64,000 nucleotides of DNA from Pseudomonadota bacterium. Its GTDB lineage: Bacteria > Pseudomonadota > Alphaproteobacteria > Rhizobiales > Xanthobacteraceae. How positions within the stretch are numbered: the first letter of the stretch is position 1; the number at the start of each line of letters is the position of its first letter. Below are positions 7,856-15,959 of the stretch, in pieces. A program made the translations under genes and the position numbers. Under the pieces are notes generated by a model. That model saw only the letters and a program-made list of their open reading frames with translations, ran no database searches and had not been told where the DNA came from. The stretch covers positions 157,735 through 221,734 of the forward strand of contig JAFECJ010000001.1 in assembly GCA_018242205.1 (NCBI GenBank), read 5' to 3'.

Positions 7856-10420
7856 CTAGCCATTACCGCGACGCTTCCGCGGCTCGGCCGCCTTGCCGAC
7901 AAGCGCGGCGTAGTGCTCGATCGGCTGCGGCCGGCCGATCAGGTAGCCCTGGATTTCGTCGCAGGACTCGGCCGCGAGGAACGCCAACTGCGCGGACGTT
8001 TCGACGCCTTCGGCCGTCACCGGCAGCCCCAAGCCCCGCGCCAAGCCGATGACCGCGCGAATGATCGCCGCCGACTGCGGGCCTCTGCCGAGATCCTTGA
8101 CGAAGCTCTGATCGATCTTGATCTTGTCGAACGGGAACGCCTGCAGATACGACAGTGACGAATAGCCCGTGCCGAAATCATCCATCGCGATTCGCACGTC
8201 GAGATTTTTCAGCCGGCGCAGCAAATTGACCGCCCTGACGAGGTCGGTGACCAGCACGCCCTCGGTGATTTCGAGCTCAAGGCGGCGCGGCGCCAGCCCG
8301 GTCTCCAGCAGCACGGTGTGGACCATGGCGCAGAGGTCGCCGTGCTGGAATTGTACCGGCGACAAATTCACCGCCACCTTCATGGGTCGCGGCCAGCTTG
8401 CCGCTTCGCGGCACGCTTCGCGCAGCACCCATTCGCCGATCTGGATGATGAGCCCGCATTCCTCGGCGGCCGGGATGAAATCTTTCGGCGACACCGTGCC
8501 GCGCTGCGGGTGCTGCCAGCGCACCAGCGCTTCGAAGCCGACGATGGTGCCGTCAACCTTGGCCTGCGGCTGATAGTAGACGCGCAACTCGTTGCGATCG
8601 ATGGCGCCCTGCAGATCCTGCTGCAGCAGGCGTTGGGCGCGCAGCTGATCGTCGATGTCGGCGGCGAAGAAACGCACCGATCCGCGCCCCTCGCGCTTGG
8701 CGCGATAAAGTCCGGCGTCGGCGTTGGCGAGAAGCGCCGTGGCGTCGGCACCGTCGCGCGGATAAAGTGCGACGCCGATGCTGAGGCCGCTGCGCACACG
8801 ATGGCCGTTGGCGTCGAACTCGACCGCGGCTGCCGTCATCAGACGGTTGGCGAGATCCTCGGCCGCCGCCGGTTGCTCGCCCTCAATGACGATGATGCTG
8901 AATTCGTCGCCGCCCAGCCGCGCCACGAAGGACGAACCCGCGACCTGCTGCAGGCGGGCGGCCAACTCCTTGAGCAAGGCGTCGCCGGCGGCGTGACCGA
9001 AGACATCGTTGATCTCCTTGAACCGATCGAGATCGATTGCCAGCACCGCAAAGGACCGGCCGTCGTCGTGCGCCTCGTCCAATATCCGCAACAGTTGCTC
9101 GTTGAAATACGAGCGATTGTGCAGGCCCGTGAGCGCATCGTGCTGGGCCAGATATTCGATGCGGCGCAGCGCCTGCCGGCGCTCGGTCACGTCTTCATGC
9201 GTCGCCACCCATCCGCCGCCGGCGCGCGGCCGGATCACGGTGTGGATCGAGCGGCCGTCGGGAAGTTCGTTGACGCCGCGAATGGTCTTGCCGCGGGCGA
9301 TCGCGGCCAACATTTTATCGGCGTAGATCTGCGCATCGCCGTCGAACATGTGGAGCTGCTTGAGATGCTCGAGCAGGCCCCGCAGCGTACAGCCCGGTTT
9401 GATGATGTCGGGCGACATTCCGTAAATCTCGAGGTGACGGTCATTCTGCAGCAGCAGGCGCCCGTCGGCATCGAACATTGCCAGACCCTGCGCCATGTTG
9501 CCGATGGCGGCGTCCATGAGCATCTTCTGCTCGCGTAGTTGATGCTCGGCTTTCTGCCGCTCGGTGACGTCGATGAGCGCGTTCAGGCGCGCCTTGCCCC
9601 CCCGATACGTGAGCCAGCGGGCATAGACCGCGACCTGGATCGCGCGACCATCGGCCGTTTGATGGGTCCAGACGCGGCCGTCATAGTTGACGGAACCGCC
9701 CTTGACGAACGCCGTATAGGCCGCGCGATCCGCGGGCGGCCGCACGTCGAATTGCGTCATTGCCATGAATTGCTCACGGCTGTAGCCATAATGCTTGATG
9801 GCGGCGTCGTTGACGGCGAGGAATTTCTGAGACTCCGGATCGATCACCCACATCGGCACCGGATTGGCCTCGAACAAAATGCGGAGCGATTCTTCGCGCT
9901 GCTTGATGTCGGTAATGTCGATGCGAACGCCGATGCTGCCGCCGCCGACCGTCTGCCGTTCTTCGACCCGCACCCAGCGCCCGCCATCGAGCAGATGCTC
10001 GGCCGTGTAGGACGCCTGACGGTGCGCGGCGAGGCGCTCGGCCAGCCACTGCTCCTCACGCCCGCGGGCTTCCATATACTGGCCACACGCCAGACCGGAA
10101 CGCAGCGCATCTTCGAACCGCATGCCGACGGCGAACTCGATCGGCGCATACATTTCCGCGTATTGCCGATTCCACATCAGATACCGGTCGTCGGCATCGA
10201 AGATGGCGATTCCCTCGGCGATGACGTCGAGCGCGTCAAGCAAGCGTCGTTGCGCCTGATTGAGTTCGTCGACCATGGCCACGATCGAACGTTCGGTGCG
10301 CTGCTGGTTGTGCTCGGCGTCGGCATAAGCGGCCTCCACCAGACGCGCGAGCTCGGTGAGATCGACTTCGCCGCTCGGAAGCGTGGCGCTTGCCAGTTGT
10401 CTGTTGAAGAGACGGTGCAT
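7856..10420 (-). CDS. PAS-PAS-PAS-GGDEF-EAL cyclic-di-GMP protein
   Basis: The 854-residue protein has a helical start, three PAS-type sensor segments (about 60-170, 175-300 and 305-420), a GGDEF domain with intact LGGDEF near residue 502 and an EAL domain with intact EAL near residue 630. Further phosphodiesterase motifs are MDDFGTGYSSLSYL and AEGVET. Both catalytic signatures look active, so it could make or break cyclic-di-GMP. No membrane segment is visible, so it should be a cytoplasmic sensor. It is convergent with flhA, and cyclic-di-GMP commonly controls flagellar motility, but the link is only by position. Confidence 0.93.
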   Translation of the reverse strand: MHRLFNRQLASATLPSGEVDLTELARLVEAAYADAEHNQQRTERSIVAMVDELNQAQRRLLDALDVIAEGIAIFDADDRYLMWNRQYAEMYAPIEFAVGMRFEDALRSGLACGQYMEARGREEQWLAERLAAHRQASYTAEHLLDGGRWVRVEERQTVGGGSIGVRIDITDIKQREESLRILFEANPVPMWVIDPESQKFLAVNDAAIKHYGYSREQFMAMTQFDVRPPADRAAYTAFVKGGSVNYDGRVWTHQTADGRAIQVAVYARWLTYRGGKARLNALIDVTERQKAEHQLREQKMLMDAAIGNMAQGLAMFDADGRLLLQNDRHLEIYGMSPDIIKPGCTLRGLLEHLKQLHMFDGDAQIYADKMLAAIARGKTIRGVNELPDGRSIHTVIRPRAGGGWVATHEDVTERRQALRRIEYLAQHDALTGLHNRSYFNEQLLRILDEAHDDGRSFAVLAIDLDRFKEINDVFGHAAGDALLKELAARLQQVAGSSFVARLGGDEFSIIVIEGEQPAAAEDLANRLMTAAAVEFDANGHRVRSGLSIGVALYPRDGADATALLANADAGLYRAKREGRGSVRFFAADIDDQLRAQRLLQQDLQGAIDRNELRVYYQPQAKVDGTIVGFEALVRWQHPQRGTVSPKDFIPAAEECGLIIQIGEWVLREACREAASWPRPMKVAVNLSPVQFQHGDLCAMVHTVLLETGLAPRRLELEITEGVLVTDLVRAVNLLRRLKNLDVRIAMDDFGTGYSSLSYLQAFPFDKIKIDQSFVKDLGRGPQSAAIIRAVIGLARGLGLPVTAEGVETSAQLAFLAAESCDEIQGYLIGRPQPIEHYAALVGKAAEPRKRRGNG

Positions 10421-10699
10421 GACGTTGCGGCCAGTCAGGCGGCGTTGGTGGTTATTATTATCGTCGTCGTTTGATTGTGCGGCCTACACCTCGGAACTCG
10501 CCGCCGCGAGATCGCATCGATGCCTTCAACCCGCTCAACGCCAACAAATTCAACGAATTCCCTTTTACATTCCGTGAAATAAGACAGTGATCTAAACAGC
10601 GGCCGCTCCGGACTGGCGCGATGGTTTAGAAACTCTCAATGCCTCGCGGATGGGCATTTAGGGTTCGCGCTCGGACGATTCGTCCCGTTACCGGACCCA

Positions 10700-10962
10700 A
10701 ATACCCAAAGAGGTAAAACGAGCTTCGCGTCGCCTGCGGCGTGGATGTCGGGAAACCGATGAGAGGACGAAGACGTCAGTCTTCGAAACGCCAAGTTGCA
10801 TGTCGCCGAAAAACAGCTGCCACTTGATACGTCGCCGGTATTGATTTACATCACCAATCGGGCGCCCCGCTTTGCGCCCGGTGCCGCCGGTCTCAACCGG
10901 CCGTAAGCGTCTAACGTCATTCAACGCAATCAACGACCGTCGCCGGTCGGATTGCGTTTTTT
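10700..10962 (+). ncRNA. Candidate structured leader RNA (or free small RNA) before MFS gene
   Basis: No credible gene lies in 10421-11010. The plus strand here can form a chain of hairpins: a stem near 10729-10742, CGAAGAC-gtca-GTCTTCG at 10768-10785, CGGGCG...CGCCCG near 10859-10880 and CCGGT-ctca-ACCGG near 10888-10900. A strong intrinsic terminator follows at 10925-10962, 48 bp before the MFS start. A structured leader ending in a terminator just ahead of a transporter is the layout of a riboswitch or attenuator; a free-standing small RNA is the alternative. It matches no riboswitch consensus that I recognise. Confidence 0.4.
10925..10962 (+). terminator. Intrinsic terminator ahead of MFS gene
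   Basis: The stem CGCAATC/GATTGCG (10925-10931 with 10950-10956) encloses a second stem CGACC/GGTCG and is followed by six T at 10957-10962. No gene ends just upstream on this strand, so it must end a non-coding transcript or act as an attenuator for the MFS gene. Confidence 0.8.
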
Positions 10963-11010
10963 GTTGCCCGCATCGCGGGACCGTTGGCGACGCGCACCAA
11001 AAGGACTGCC

Positions 11011-12198
11011 ATGACCTTGTCACCCTCCCGCAGCCCGGCCGACCACCATCTGTGGCTGCTGACCGCGGTGCTCTTCATCTCGTATCTCTGCGTCGCCATT
11101 CCGCTGCCGATCGTGCCGGTCTTCGTCACCGCGCAATTGGGCATGAGCAATCTGTTCGCCGGCCTCGGCGTCGGCATCGCGTTCCTCGCCACCATCCTGT
11201 CGCGCGGCGTCGTCGGCCCGTTCACCGACCGACGCGGCGCCCCGCTCGCGGCAAGGCGCGGTCTTGTACTCTACGCTGCCGGCGCCGGCGTCTCGCTGGT
11301 CGCCGGATTGCTGGCCGGCACGCCGCTCGTCGCCTTCATCGTGCTGCTCACCGGTCGCCTGCTCGTCGGCCTCGGCGAAAGCCTGATCACCGTCAGCATC
11401 GTTTCCTGGGGCGTCGGCATCGTCGGCCCGACGCGCTCGTCGCGGGTGTTGGCGGTGATGGGCGCGGCGATGTACGGCGCGCTGGCGATCGGCGGTCCAA
11501 TCGGCGTCGTGCTCATCGACCGCATTGGCTTTGCCGCCACGATGGCGATCGCCGCCCTACTGCCCGGCATCGGCTGGCTGATGACCTTGCGGCTGCCGGC
11601 CGTGGCCGCGCATCCCGATGCCGCACGGCCGTCCTTCGTCAGCATCGTCGGCCGCATCTTCTGGCATGGTTCGATCGTCGGCCTGCAGGGCATCGGCTTC
11701 GCGGCCATCGGCGCGTTCTTCGTCCTGTACTTCCGCGACCAGCACTGGAGCTTCGCCGGCCTCGGCCTCACCGCCTTCGGCGGCGGCTTCGTGCTGGTGC
11801 GCGTGCTGTTCGGCCATACGCCGGATCGCGCCGGCGGCCTGCCGGTGGCGATTGTCTCGCTGAGCGTCGAGACGATCGGCCAGGTGCTGATCTGGACCGC
11901 ACCGCATCCGGCCTTCGCGCTGGCCGGCGCCTTCCTCACCGGGCTCGGCTGTTCGATGGTGTTTCCAGCGATGGGCCGTGAAGTCATCCGCCTGGTCGAA
12001 CCGCATCTGCGCGGCACCGCGCTCGGCGGCTTCGCCGCGTTTCAGGACGTCGCCTATGGCCTGACCGGTCCGCTGGCCGGATTATTGGCCGACCGCGCCG
12101 GCTACAGCCGCGTCTATCTGATCGGTGCCATCGGCGCGGCCGCGGCACTCGCGGTCGCGCTTCATCTGCGACGCAAGCAGGACCACTCCGAGGCCTGA
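11011..12198 (+). CDS. MFS transporter (YhhS/arabinose-efflux-like)
   Basis: The 395-residue protein has twelve predicted membrane helices and belongs to the major facilitator superfamily. The loop-2 motif appears as GPFTDRRGAPLAARRG, and the second half carries the related GHTPDRAGG. The overall shape resembles the YhhS or arabinose-efflux branch of drug-type exporters; the substrate cannot be read from sequence. The ATG at 11011 follows AAAAGGA, and an upstream TTG at 10984 would lie too close to the terminator. The structured leader at 10700-10962 may control it. Confidence 0.85.
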   Translation: MTLSPSRSPADHHLWLLTAVLFISYLCVAIPLPIVPVFVTAQLGMSNLFAGLGVGIAFLATILSRGVVGPFTDRRGAPLAARRGLVLYAAGAGVSLVAGLLAGTPLVAFIVLLTGRLLVGLGESLITVSIVSWGVGIVGPTRSSRVLAVMGAAMYGALAIGGPIGVVLIDRIGFAATMAIAALLPGIGWLMTLRLPAVAAHPDAARPSFVSIVGRIFWHGSIVGLQGIGFAAIGAFFVLYFRDQHWSFAGLGLTAFGGGFVLVRVLFGHTPDRAGGLPVAIVSLSVETIGQVLIWTAPHPAFALAGAFLTGLGCSMVFPAMGREVIRLVEPHLRGTALGGFAAFQDVAYGLTGPLAGLLADRAGYSRVYLIGAIGAAAALAVALHLRRKQDHSEA

Positions 12199-12302
12199 GG
12201 CCGCCGCCCAGCGGGTGGCGGGCGGCGCGAGGCCCGCCGGCGGCCCGGGGCTACGTGTTTTCACGGAATGGAATGTTGGACGCCACAGGGCATGTTTCGG
12301 CG

Positions 12303-12467
12303 ATGACATCGCCCGATCATGAACCTCGCGATCCGCGTCCACGGCGCAGTTGCTGCGGCGGCGACGCCATGACGCTCGTCAAGACGCATCCGAAGGTCAG
12401 CAGCTTCCCCGAGCTGCGGACCTATCGGTGCGAGCGCTGTCAGCGCACCACGACGGTCGAAGCCTGA
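12303..12467 (+). CDS. Short zinc-ribbon-like protein
   Basis: The 54-residue product holds two Cys pairs, SCCGGDAM and YRCERCQR, separated by the conserved-looking LVKTHPKVSSFPELRTYRC. Such small double-knuckle proteins are common in Bradyrhizobium-type genomes and probably bind zinc; their role is unknown. The first pair (adjacent Cys) departs from the usual CxxC. The start is uncertain: ATG at 12303 is used here, ATG at 12273 would add ten residues, and neither has a strong ribosome site. Confidence 0.5.
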   Translation: MTSPDHEPRDPRPRRSCCGGDAMTLVKTHPKVSSFPELRTYRCERCQRTTTVEA

Positions 12468-12497
12468 CCGGACCGGCGCTGGTTCGGCATCAAGCCT

Positions 12498-12731
12498 TCA
12501 CTTCGGCGGCTCGTAGCCCGGCGCCTTGAAGATAGTGTCGAGCTTGGCGGCGATGTCTGGGCGATAAACCCTGGCGCCCCAGTCGTCCGGCGCCACGTCC
12601 TCGATGCCGACCGAGATCGACTTCTCGCTGCTGCCGAGGGTGTCGATCAGCGCCTTGGTAAGCGCCTGGGCAAGCTTCTGCTTGTCCTCGTCGGAACGGC
12701 CGGCAAACATTTTGACGACGATGTGGGGCAT
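12498..12731 (-). CDS. 4-oxalocrotonate tautomerase family protein
   Basis: The 77-residue product begins MPHIVVKMFAGRSDEDK. In this superfamily the start Met is removed and Pro-2 becomes the catalytic N-terminal base. The early strand, the helix KQKLAQALTKALIDTLG and the strand ISVGIEDVAPDDW match PptA-like (YdcE) tautomerases. The true substrate is not known for most of these. It stands alone, convergent with the small zinc-ribbon gene. Confidence 0.88.
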   Translation of the reverse strand: MPHIVVKMFAGRSDEDKQKLAQALTKALIDTLGSSEKSISVGIEDVAPDDWGARVYRPDIAAKLDTIFKAPGYEPPK

Positions 12732-12769
12732 GGGCGAATTCCTGTTCGTTTCCTTCGTACGCCGGTTGC

Positions 12770-12811
12770 GCCAAAAATGAAACCGGACTCGCGCATCGGC
12801 GCGAGTCCGGT
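12770..12811 (-). terminator. Intrinsic terminator of the His-rich repeat gene
   Basis: A 13-bp perfect stem (12782-12794 with 12799-12811, loop ATCG) is followed on the minus strand by TTTCATTTTT. It ends the gene at 12830-14386. Confidence 0.85.
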
Positions 12812-12829
12812 CCCTGCCATGAGAGCGGG

Positions 12830-14386
12830 TTATGCCAGGATCAGGCTGGAGTGAATTTCGGCAACCACCTGGTGATGCGAATTGATGATCTGCGCCTCGA
12901 TATCGAAGGTGCCAGCCGGTCCGACGGGGCCGGTTTGCACGCCGGGCGTATGCGGATCGGTATCAATCAGGTTCTTATAGAACGCATAATTCTGCGAATT
13001 CTGCGTCACATAGCCGTTGCCGGCATCATCGGCGATGACGACGTTGTGGTGCTCGTCCTGCCAGACCACGTGCGAGCCGCCCGGATTGAGCGTGGCGTCG
13101 TAGACTGCGTGCAGCACCAGCGGGTCGTTGTGCTGACCCGGATCGAGATCGATCTTGAAAACGAACTGACCGCCGTTCGCGAGGAATTGCTGGATGGTCT
13201 GGTGCGGCCCGGGAGTCGCTCCGGTGTCGAAGCTCCAGTCGAAGCTGGTGGCAGCGCGGTTCGCGTTCGCCACCGGAACGCCATGCGCCGCATCGACCAC
13301 CTGCGCGCCGGCGGGCACGTGATAGACCAGCGTGCCGTCGTCGGCCACGGCGGCGGGCTGCGCCGTTACGCCCTGGCGATAGTGCACGTCGGTCGCCAAT
13401 TGCAATGATCCGGCGTTCTGGATTTCCCAGCCGCTGGCGGGATTGCCGGCGCCGTTGAGCGCGTGGCCTGCGCCATCGGTCGCGTTGGCGGCCAGGGTGG
13501 CATTGAGTTCGGTCACCGGCAGATCGTGGTGGTCGGTCTGCAGCGTGCTATCGCCGATCTGCAGCACGGAGTGGATATCGGCGATCACATCGTGATGCGG
13601 CGCGACGATCTGCTCCTCGATGTCGAACACGCCGGCCAGCCCGATCGGCCCGGTCTGAATGTCGTGCATGTGCGGGTTGGTATCGATGATGCTCTGGTAA
13701 AAGGCGTAGTTCTGCGAATTCTGCGTCACGTAAGCATTGCCACCGTCGTCGGCGATCAAGACGTGATTGTGCGCGTCCTTCCAAACGACGTGCGAGCCGC
13801 CCGGATTGAGCGTGGCGTCGTACACGGCGTGCAGCACCAGCGGGTCGTTGCCCTGGCCGGGATCGAGGTCGATCTTGACGAAGAACTGGCCGCCCGTGGC
13901 GAGAAACTGCTGAATGGTCTGATGCGGTCCGGAACCGACGCCGGTGTCGAAGCTCCAGTCGAAACTCGTCGCGGCGCGGTTGGCATTCGCGACCGGCACG
14001 TGATGCGCCGGATCGACGACCTGCGTTCCGGCCGGCATGGAATAGAGCAGATAGCCGTCGGCGGTGACGGCGACCGGTTGCACGGTGTCGCCCTGCCGAT
14101 AATGGACGTCGGCGCCGAGCTGGAATGAACCGTTGTTCTGGATCTCCCAGCCGCTGATCGGGTTGCCGCTGCCGCTCAAGGTGTGACCGGATCCGTCAGT
14201 CGCCGTGACGTCCAATGTCGCGTTCAGCGACGTCACCGGCAGATGATGGTGATGCGGAATGGGATGGTGGTGATGGTCGTGATGGCCGAAATGACCGAAG
14301 TTGAAAGCGAACTCGTCGGCCTGATGATGATTGCGATGAAAGAAATCATCCCACCGATCGTCGATGAAACCGTTGCGTCCCGACAT
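12830..14386 (-). CDS. His-rich protein with two tandem 240-residue repeats
   Basis: The 518-residue product has a short N-terminal region rich in His (HHDHHHHPIPHHHH) and two copies of a domain of 240 residues. Each copy holds SGWEIQN, VHYRQG, VANANRAATSFDWSFDTG, PHQTIQQFLA, DLDPGQ, LVLHAVYDATLNPGGSHVVW and YVTQNSQNYAFY. The copies are offset by exactly 720 bp and stay very alike in DNA. There is no classical signal peptide. The ATG at 14386 follows a strong GAGGAGGGG site, which decides the start. I do not recognise a known domain; the His tract suggests metal binding and the repeats a structural or surface role. Confidence 0.8.
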   Translation of the reverse strand: MSGRNGFIDDRWDDFFHRNHHQADEFAFNFGHFGHHDHHHHPIPHHHHLPVTSLNATLDVTATDGSGHTLSGSGNPISGWEIQNNGSFQLGADVHYRQGDTVQPVAVTADGYLLYSMPAGTQVVDPAHHVPVANANRAATSFDWSFDTGVGSGPHQTIQQFLATGGQFFVKIDLDPGQGNDPLVLHAVYDATLNPGGSHVVWKDAHNHVLIADDGGNAYVTQNSQNYAFYQSIIDTNPHMHDIQTGPIGLAGVFDIEEQIVAPHHDVIADIHSVLQIGDSTLQTDHHDLPVTELNATLAANATDGAGHALNGAGNPASGWEIQNAGSLQLATDVHYRQGVTAQPAAVADDGTLVYHVPAGAQVVDAAHGVPVANANRAATSFDWSFDTGATPGPHQTIQQFLANGGQFVFKIDLDPGQHNDPLVLHAVYDATLNPGGSHVVWQDEHHNVVIADDAGNGYVTQNSQNYAFYKNLIDTDPHTPGVQTGPVGPAGTFDIEAQIINSHHQVVAEIHSSLILA

Positions 14387-14862
14387 AGCGACCCCTCCTC
14401 TACGCTGCACGACCACATTCATTTTTTCTGATGTGTTTATTAAATCAAGCGTAGCAGACGGCGCGATGACCGGCGACCGGATTATCCGTAGCCGCGACGC
14501 GCCGGTCGCCACGTCATGTGAGGCCTATATCGCGCCGCGTCGGCCGCGGCGTCCGGCGTCCTGTTTCGAGACACACGCAATGCGGCCCGCCCGGGGCGAT
14601 CGACTGCCGCCTTGCCTGGCCCGGCATCCGGCCGGAGCCGACAAAAGAACGGCGCGTTGACGGGCTCGATCGCTTTTATCGGCGCCGGAGCGGTTGCGGC
14701 ACCTGCGTCAGGTGGCAAGCCGTTAACGATACTACCGTGGGTATCCATCTACAGGCCCGAAAGTCCCGGCTGGCCACTGGATTGCCTCAGTTTTATGACT
14801 ATATTGCAGGAGCAAACCTGCGCCGGTTCCGCCGACCTTGGCCCGGCCGCTCTGGAGACATC
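14387..14862. other. Intergenic region without a supported gene
   Basis: These 476 bp separate two divergent genes. An AT-rich stretch at about 14420-14450 is a plausible promoter for the His-rich protein. A G+C-rich hairpin CGCCGCG-tcggc-CGCGGCG lies at 14533-14551 without a T-run. Short frames here lack ribosome sites and recognisable sequence. Confidence 0.5.
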
Positions 14863-15111
14863 ATGAAGACAATCGACTTTTCCGCGCCGGCGGAGCTTTT
14901 TCCGTCGCGCAACCGCAAGGTCGCAAGCAAGGTTCGCTATCGCCGTTTTGACAAGGCGTCTGAAGCGATCCGCTTTGCGGTCGAGGAACTGCCGGAAGCC
15001 CAGCTTCTCGGCGCTTACATCGAGATCAACGAGGCTCGCCTGAGCCACCAGGACATTCGTGCTCTCTACGAGAGCGAGGCCTATCCGCTCAAACGCGCGG
15101 CCAACGCCTGA
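14863..15111 (+). CDS. Small conserved rhizobial protein
   Basis: The 82-residue product begins MKTIDFSAPAELFPSRNRK and holds VRYRRFDKASEAIRFAVEEL and GAYIEINEARLSHQDIRALYES. It looks like a small soluble alpha/beta protein with no signal peptide. Proteins of this shape are common in Bradyrhizobium and relatives with no known role. The ATG at 14863 follows TGGAGA. A clear terminator follows at 15142. Confidence 0.78.
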   Translation: MKTIDFSAPAELFPSRNRKVASKVRYRRFDKASEAIRFAVEELPEAQLLGAYIEINEARLSHQDIRALYESEAYPLKRAANA

Positions 15112-15141
15112 CGCGCCGCCGCTTCACATAAGACATAAAAT

Positions 15142-15172
15142 CGCCCGGCCCTTGCGCCGGGCGTTTTCTTTT
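15142..15172 (+). terminator. Intrinsic terminator
   Basis: The stem CGCCCGGC/GCCGGGCG (15142-15149 with 15156-15163) is followed by TTTTCTTTT. It ends the gene at 14863-15111. Confidence 0.85.
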
Positions 15173-15502
15173 GCACCTGAAGTTCATTCCGCGGGTGGCG
15201 GCGAACACGCGCCCAGCCCGAAAATTAAAAACAATTCATCTGCGCGTTTCCGCAGGACACAGGCCGCGACGCCGTTCATTCAATCGAGCACGGCGCAATG
15301 ACGCACCGCGGCGCATTGCCACCGCGGTGCAAAAACGCCGGGCCGTCCGCTCGACGATCACGGGCCTTCACTGTTCCGTGAAAAGGCGCGCGGAACCGCT
15401 CCGCGCCCCCTACGTTAACAGGGCACGGAATTTGAACCTTTTCGCCGGGCCACGCCACTCATGGTCAGCAACCAGATGGGCAGGACCCAGGAGGACAACG
15501 AG
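15173..15502. other. Intergenic region without a supported gene
   Basis: About 330 bp with AT-rich patches near 15220-15240 and scattered G+C-rich short inverted repeats. It probably holds the promoter of the small membrane protein at 15503. I see no gene, no clear operator and no repeat shared with the rest of the window. Confidence 0.4.
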
Positions 15503-15712
15503 ATGAACTGGTCGATGTACACGGCCGACCGCAGCACCCACCTCAAGATTGTGGTGGTCGGCCTGTTTGCCGCGCTGTTGATCGCCGTCATCGGCATCTC
15601 GGCCACGCAATTCAATCTCGGCGTCGACGTCATGTCGGCGCAGGGACCGCAGGTCTACAAAGCCGGGCAGCCGGTGGTGATGACCGTGCGCGAAGGCACC
15701 ACGATCCGCTAA
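15503..15712 (+). CDS. Small single-span membrane protein
   Basis: The 69-residue product begins MNWSMYTADRSTHLKIVVVG and has one membrane helix at about residues 14-35 (IVVVGLFAALLIAVIGISAT), followed by a periplasmic tail ending TVREGTTIR. Proteins with the MNWS.Y..DR.THLKIV start are widespread in Bradyrhizobium and Rhodopseudomonas; the function is unknown. The ATG at 15503 follows AGGAGG. A pair of 15-bp tandem repeats and a terminator follow. Confidence 0.8.
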   Translation: MNWSMYTADRSTHLKIVVVGLFAALLIAVIGISATQFNLGVDVMSAQGPQVYKAGQPVVMTVREGTTIR

Positions 15713-15747
15713 ACCGCGGCCTGAGAGTTTCTGACGAGACGACGATT

Positions 15748-15781
15748 GACGCTGAACTGACTGACGCTGAACTGACTGACG
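15748..15781. repeat. Two tandem 15-bp repeats
   Basis: The unit GACGCTGAACTGACT occurs twice in tandem (15748-15762 and 15763-15777), followed by a partial third unit GACG. It lies between a small gene and its terminator. Confidence 0.85.
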
Positions 15782-15815
15782 TTTGAACTTCTGACTGAAC
15801 CTCCCCCAAGACTTG

Positions 15816-15850
15816 ACGCGCCGGCAATTCCGGCGCGTTCATTTTTTTTT
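15816..15850 (+). terminator. Intrinsic terminator
   Basis: The stem ACGCGCCGG-caatt-CCGGCGCGT (15816-15838) is followed after three bases by nine T (15842-15850). It ends the transcript of the small membrane protein at 15503. Confidence 0.9.
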
Positions 15851-15959
15851 GCCGCGACGATCGCGCGCAGGTCGGCCGCTGGCCCTTGCGTCGCCGCGCA
15901 AATGCCGCAGGGTGGTGTGACACCCGAATCACCTCAATCTCGGTCGACCGTTACTCCCG

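Noticed and set aside
10750..10795. Hammerhead-ribozyme-like core CGATGAG ... hairpin ... GAAAC
   Set aside because: The core reads CCGATGA instead of CTGATGA, extra bases separate it from stem II, and no stem III was found.
10688..11023. 111-residue minus-strand reading frame opposite the candidate leader RNA
   Set aside because: It is Arg-rich with no ribosome site or recognisable motif and runs through the terminator hairpin.
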